Shown piece after piece: positions 40,429 through 40,440 of a DNA stretch of 40,440 nucleotides; position 1 is the first letter of the stretch; every line of letters begins with the position of its first letter. The notes beneath the pieces are model-generated. The model saw only the letters and a program-made list of their open reading frames with translations, ran no database searches and was not told the origin of the DNA. The position numbers and the translations under genes were made by a program. Source of the DNA: DALYLB01 sp046154695. GTDB lineage: Bacteria; Acidobacteriota; Blastocatellia; RBC074. The stretch lies in contig JBJXFI010000125.1 in assembly GCA_046154695.1 (NCBI GenBank), positions 1 to 40,440 of the forward strand. Direction: 5' to 3'.

Positions 40429-40440
40429 CAACCGAAGCCA

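Larger units (their letters stand above)
40032..40440. other. Region upstream of glutamate dehydrogenase with promoter and inserted element
   Basis: No protein is convincing in this stretch. From the gene outward it holds the leader, a promoter (40088-40116), and a 292-bp element with inverted ends (40137-40428). The window ends 3 bp after the flanking direct repeat. Confidence 0.6.

Overview
The window looks like chromosomal DNA of a GC-rich Gram-negative bacterium, most likely an Acidobacteriota member. The best taxonomic clue is the 755-residue protein at 11483-13750, which carries the von Willebrand-related domain described mainly from Acidobacteria. LpxC, a LolA-like lipoprotein and an MMPL exporter imply an outer membrane. 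No rRNA, tRNA, CRISPR array, phage gene or transposase gene was found. The phylum call is an inference from gene content.

Layout. (1) 23-4090, minus strand: a TolB-like beta-propeller protein, then polynucleotide phosphorylase (pnp) and ribosomal protein S15 (rpsO), in the usual rpsO-pnp order but 520 bp apart. (2) 4384-7458, plus strand: a tight run of an unknown 127-residue protein, a Tat-exported RidA-like protein, a Tat-exported DUF362 protein and an unknown secreted protein. ApbE reads towards this run and overlaps it by 54 bp. (3) 8665-13750, plus strand: a secreted CBM9-like protein, a large DUF2339 membrane protein and the secreted VWA-like protein. (4) 13762-14710, minus strand: an AbiEii-type nucleotidyltransferase with a 102-residue partner and its own promoter, a candidate toxin-antitoxin or defence pair. 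(5) 14923-17161, plus strand: a CaiB/BaiF CoA-transferase and a zinc alcohol dehydrogenase. (6) 17378-27423, minus strand: a ten-gene sugar locus with an NAD-epimerase, a zinc dehydrogenase, a ribose-type ABC importer (binding protein, ATPase, permease) with two extra small membrane proteins, a FAH-family hydrolase, xylulokinase and a sugar isomerase. (7) 27630-30757, plus strand: a LolA-like lipoprotein and an MMPL/RND exporter. (8) lpxC and rpsU (minus), then purD and a sorbosone-dehydrogenase-like protein (plus), then a 1601-residue NAD-glutamate dehydrogenase (minus).

The sugar locus is the most coherent unit: transport through an RbsABC-type importer, oxidation or epimerisation by the two leading enzymes, and entry into central metabolism through a xylulokinase-type kinase. 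The substrate cannot be fixed from sequence.

The most unusual structure is in the gaps. At least six kinds of palindromic element occur: a three-copy family whose arms are inverted tandem arrays of a 9-nt unit; a stop-codon-to-stop-codon palindrome made of a 7-nt unit; a 255-bp nested palindrome in front of purD; a 292-bp element with terminal inverted repeats and a 9-bp direct repeat, inserted just upstream of the glutamate dehydrogenase promoter; a 38-bp perfect palindrome between divergent genes; and a perfect terminator hairpin after pnp. No transposase is present to explain them.
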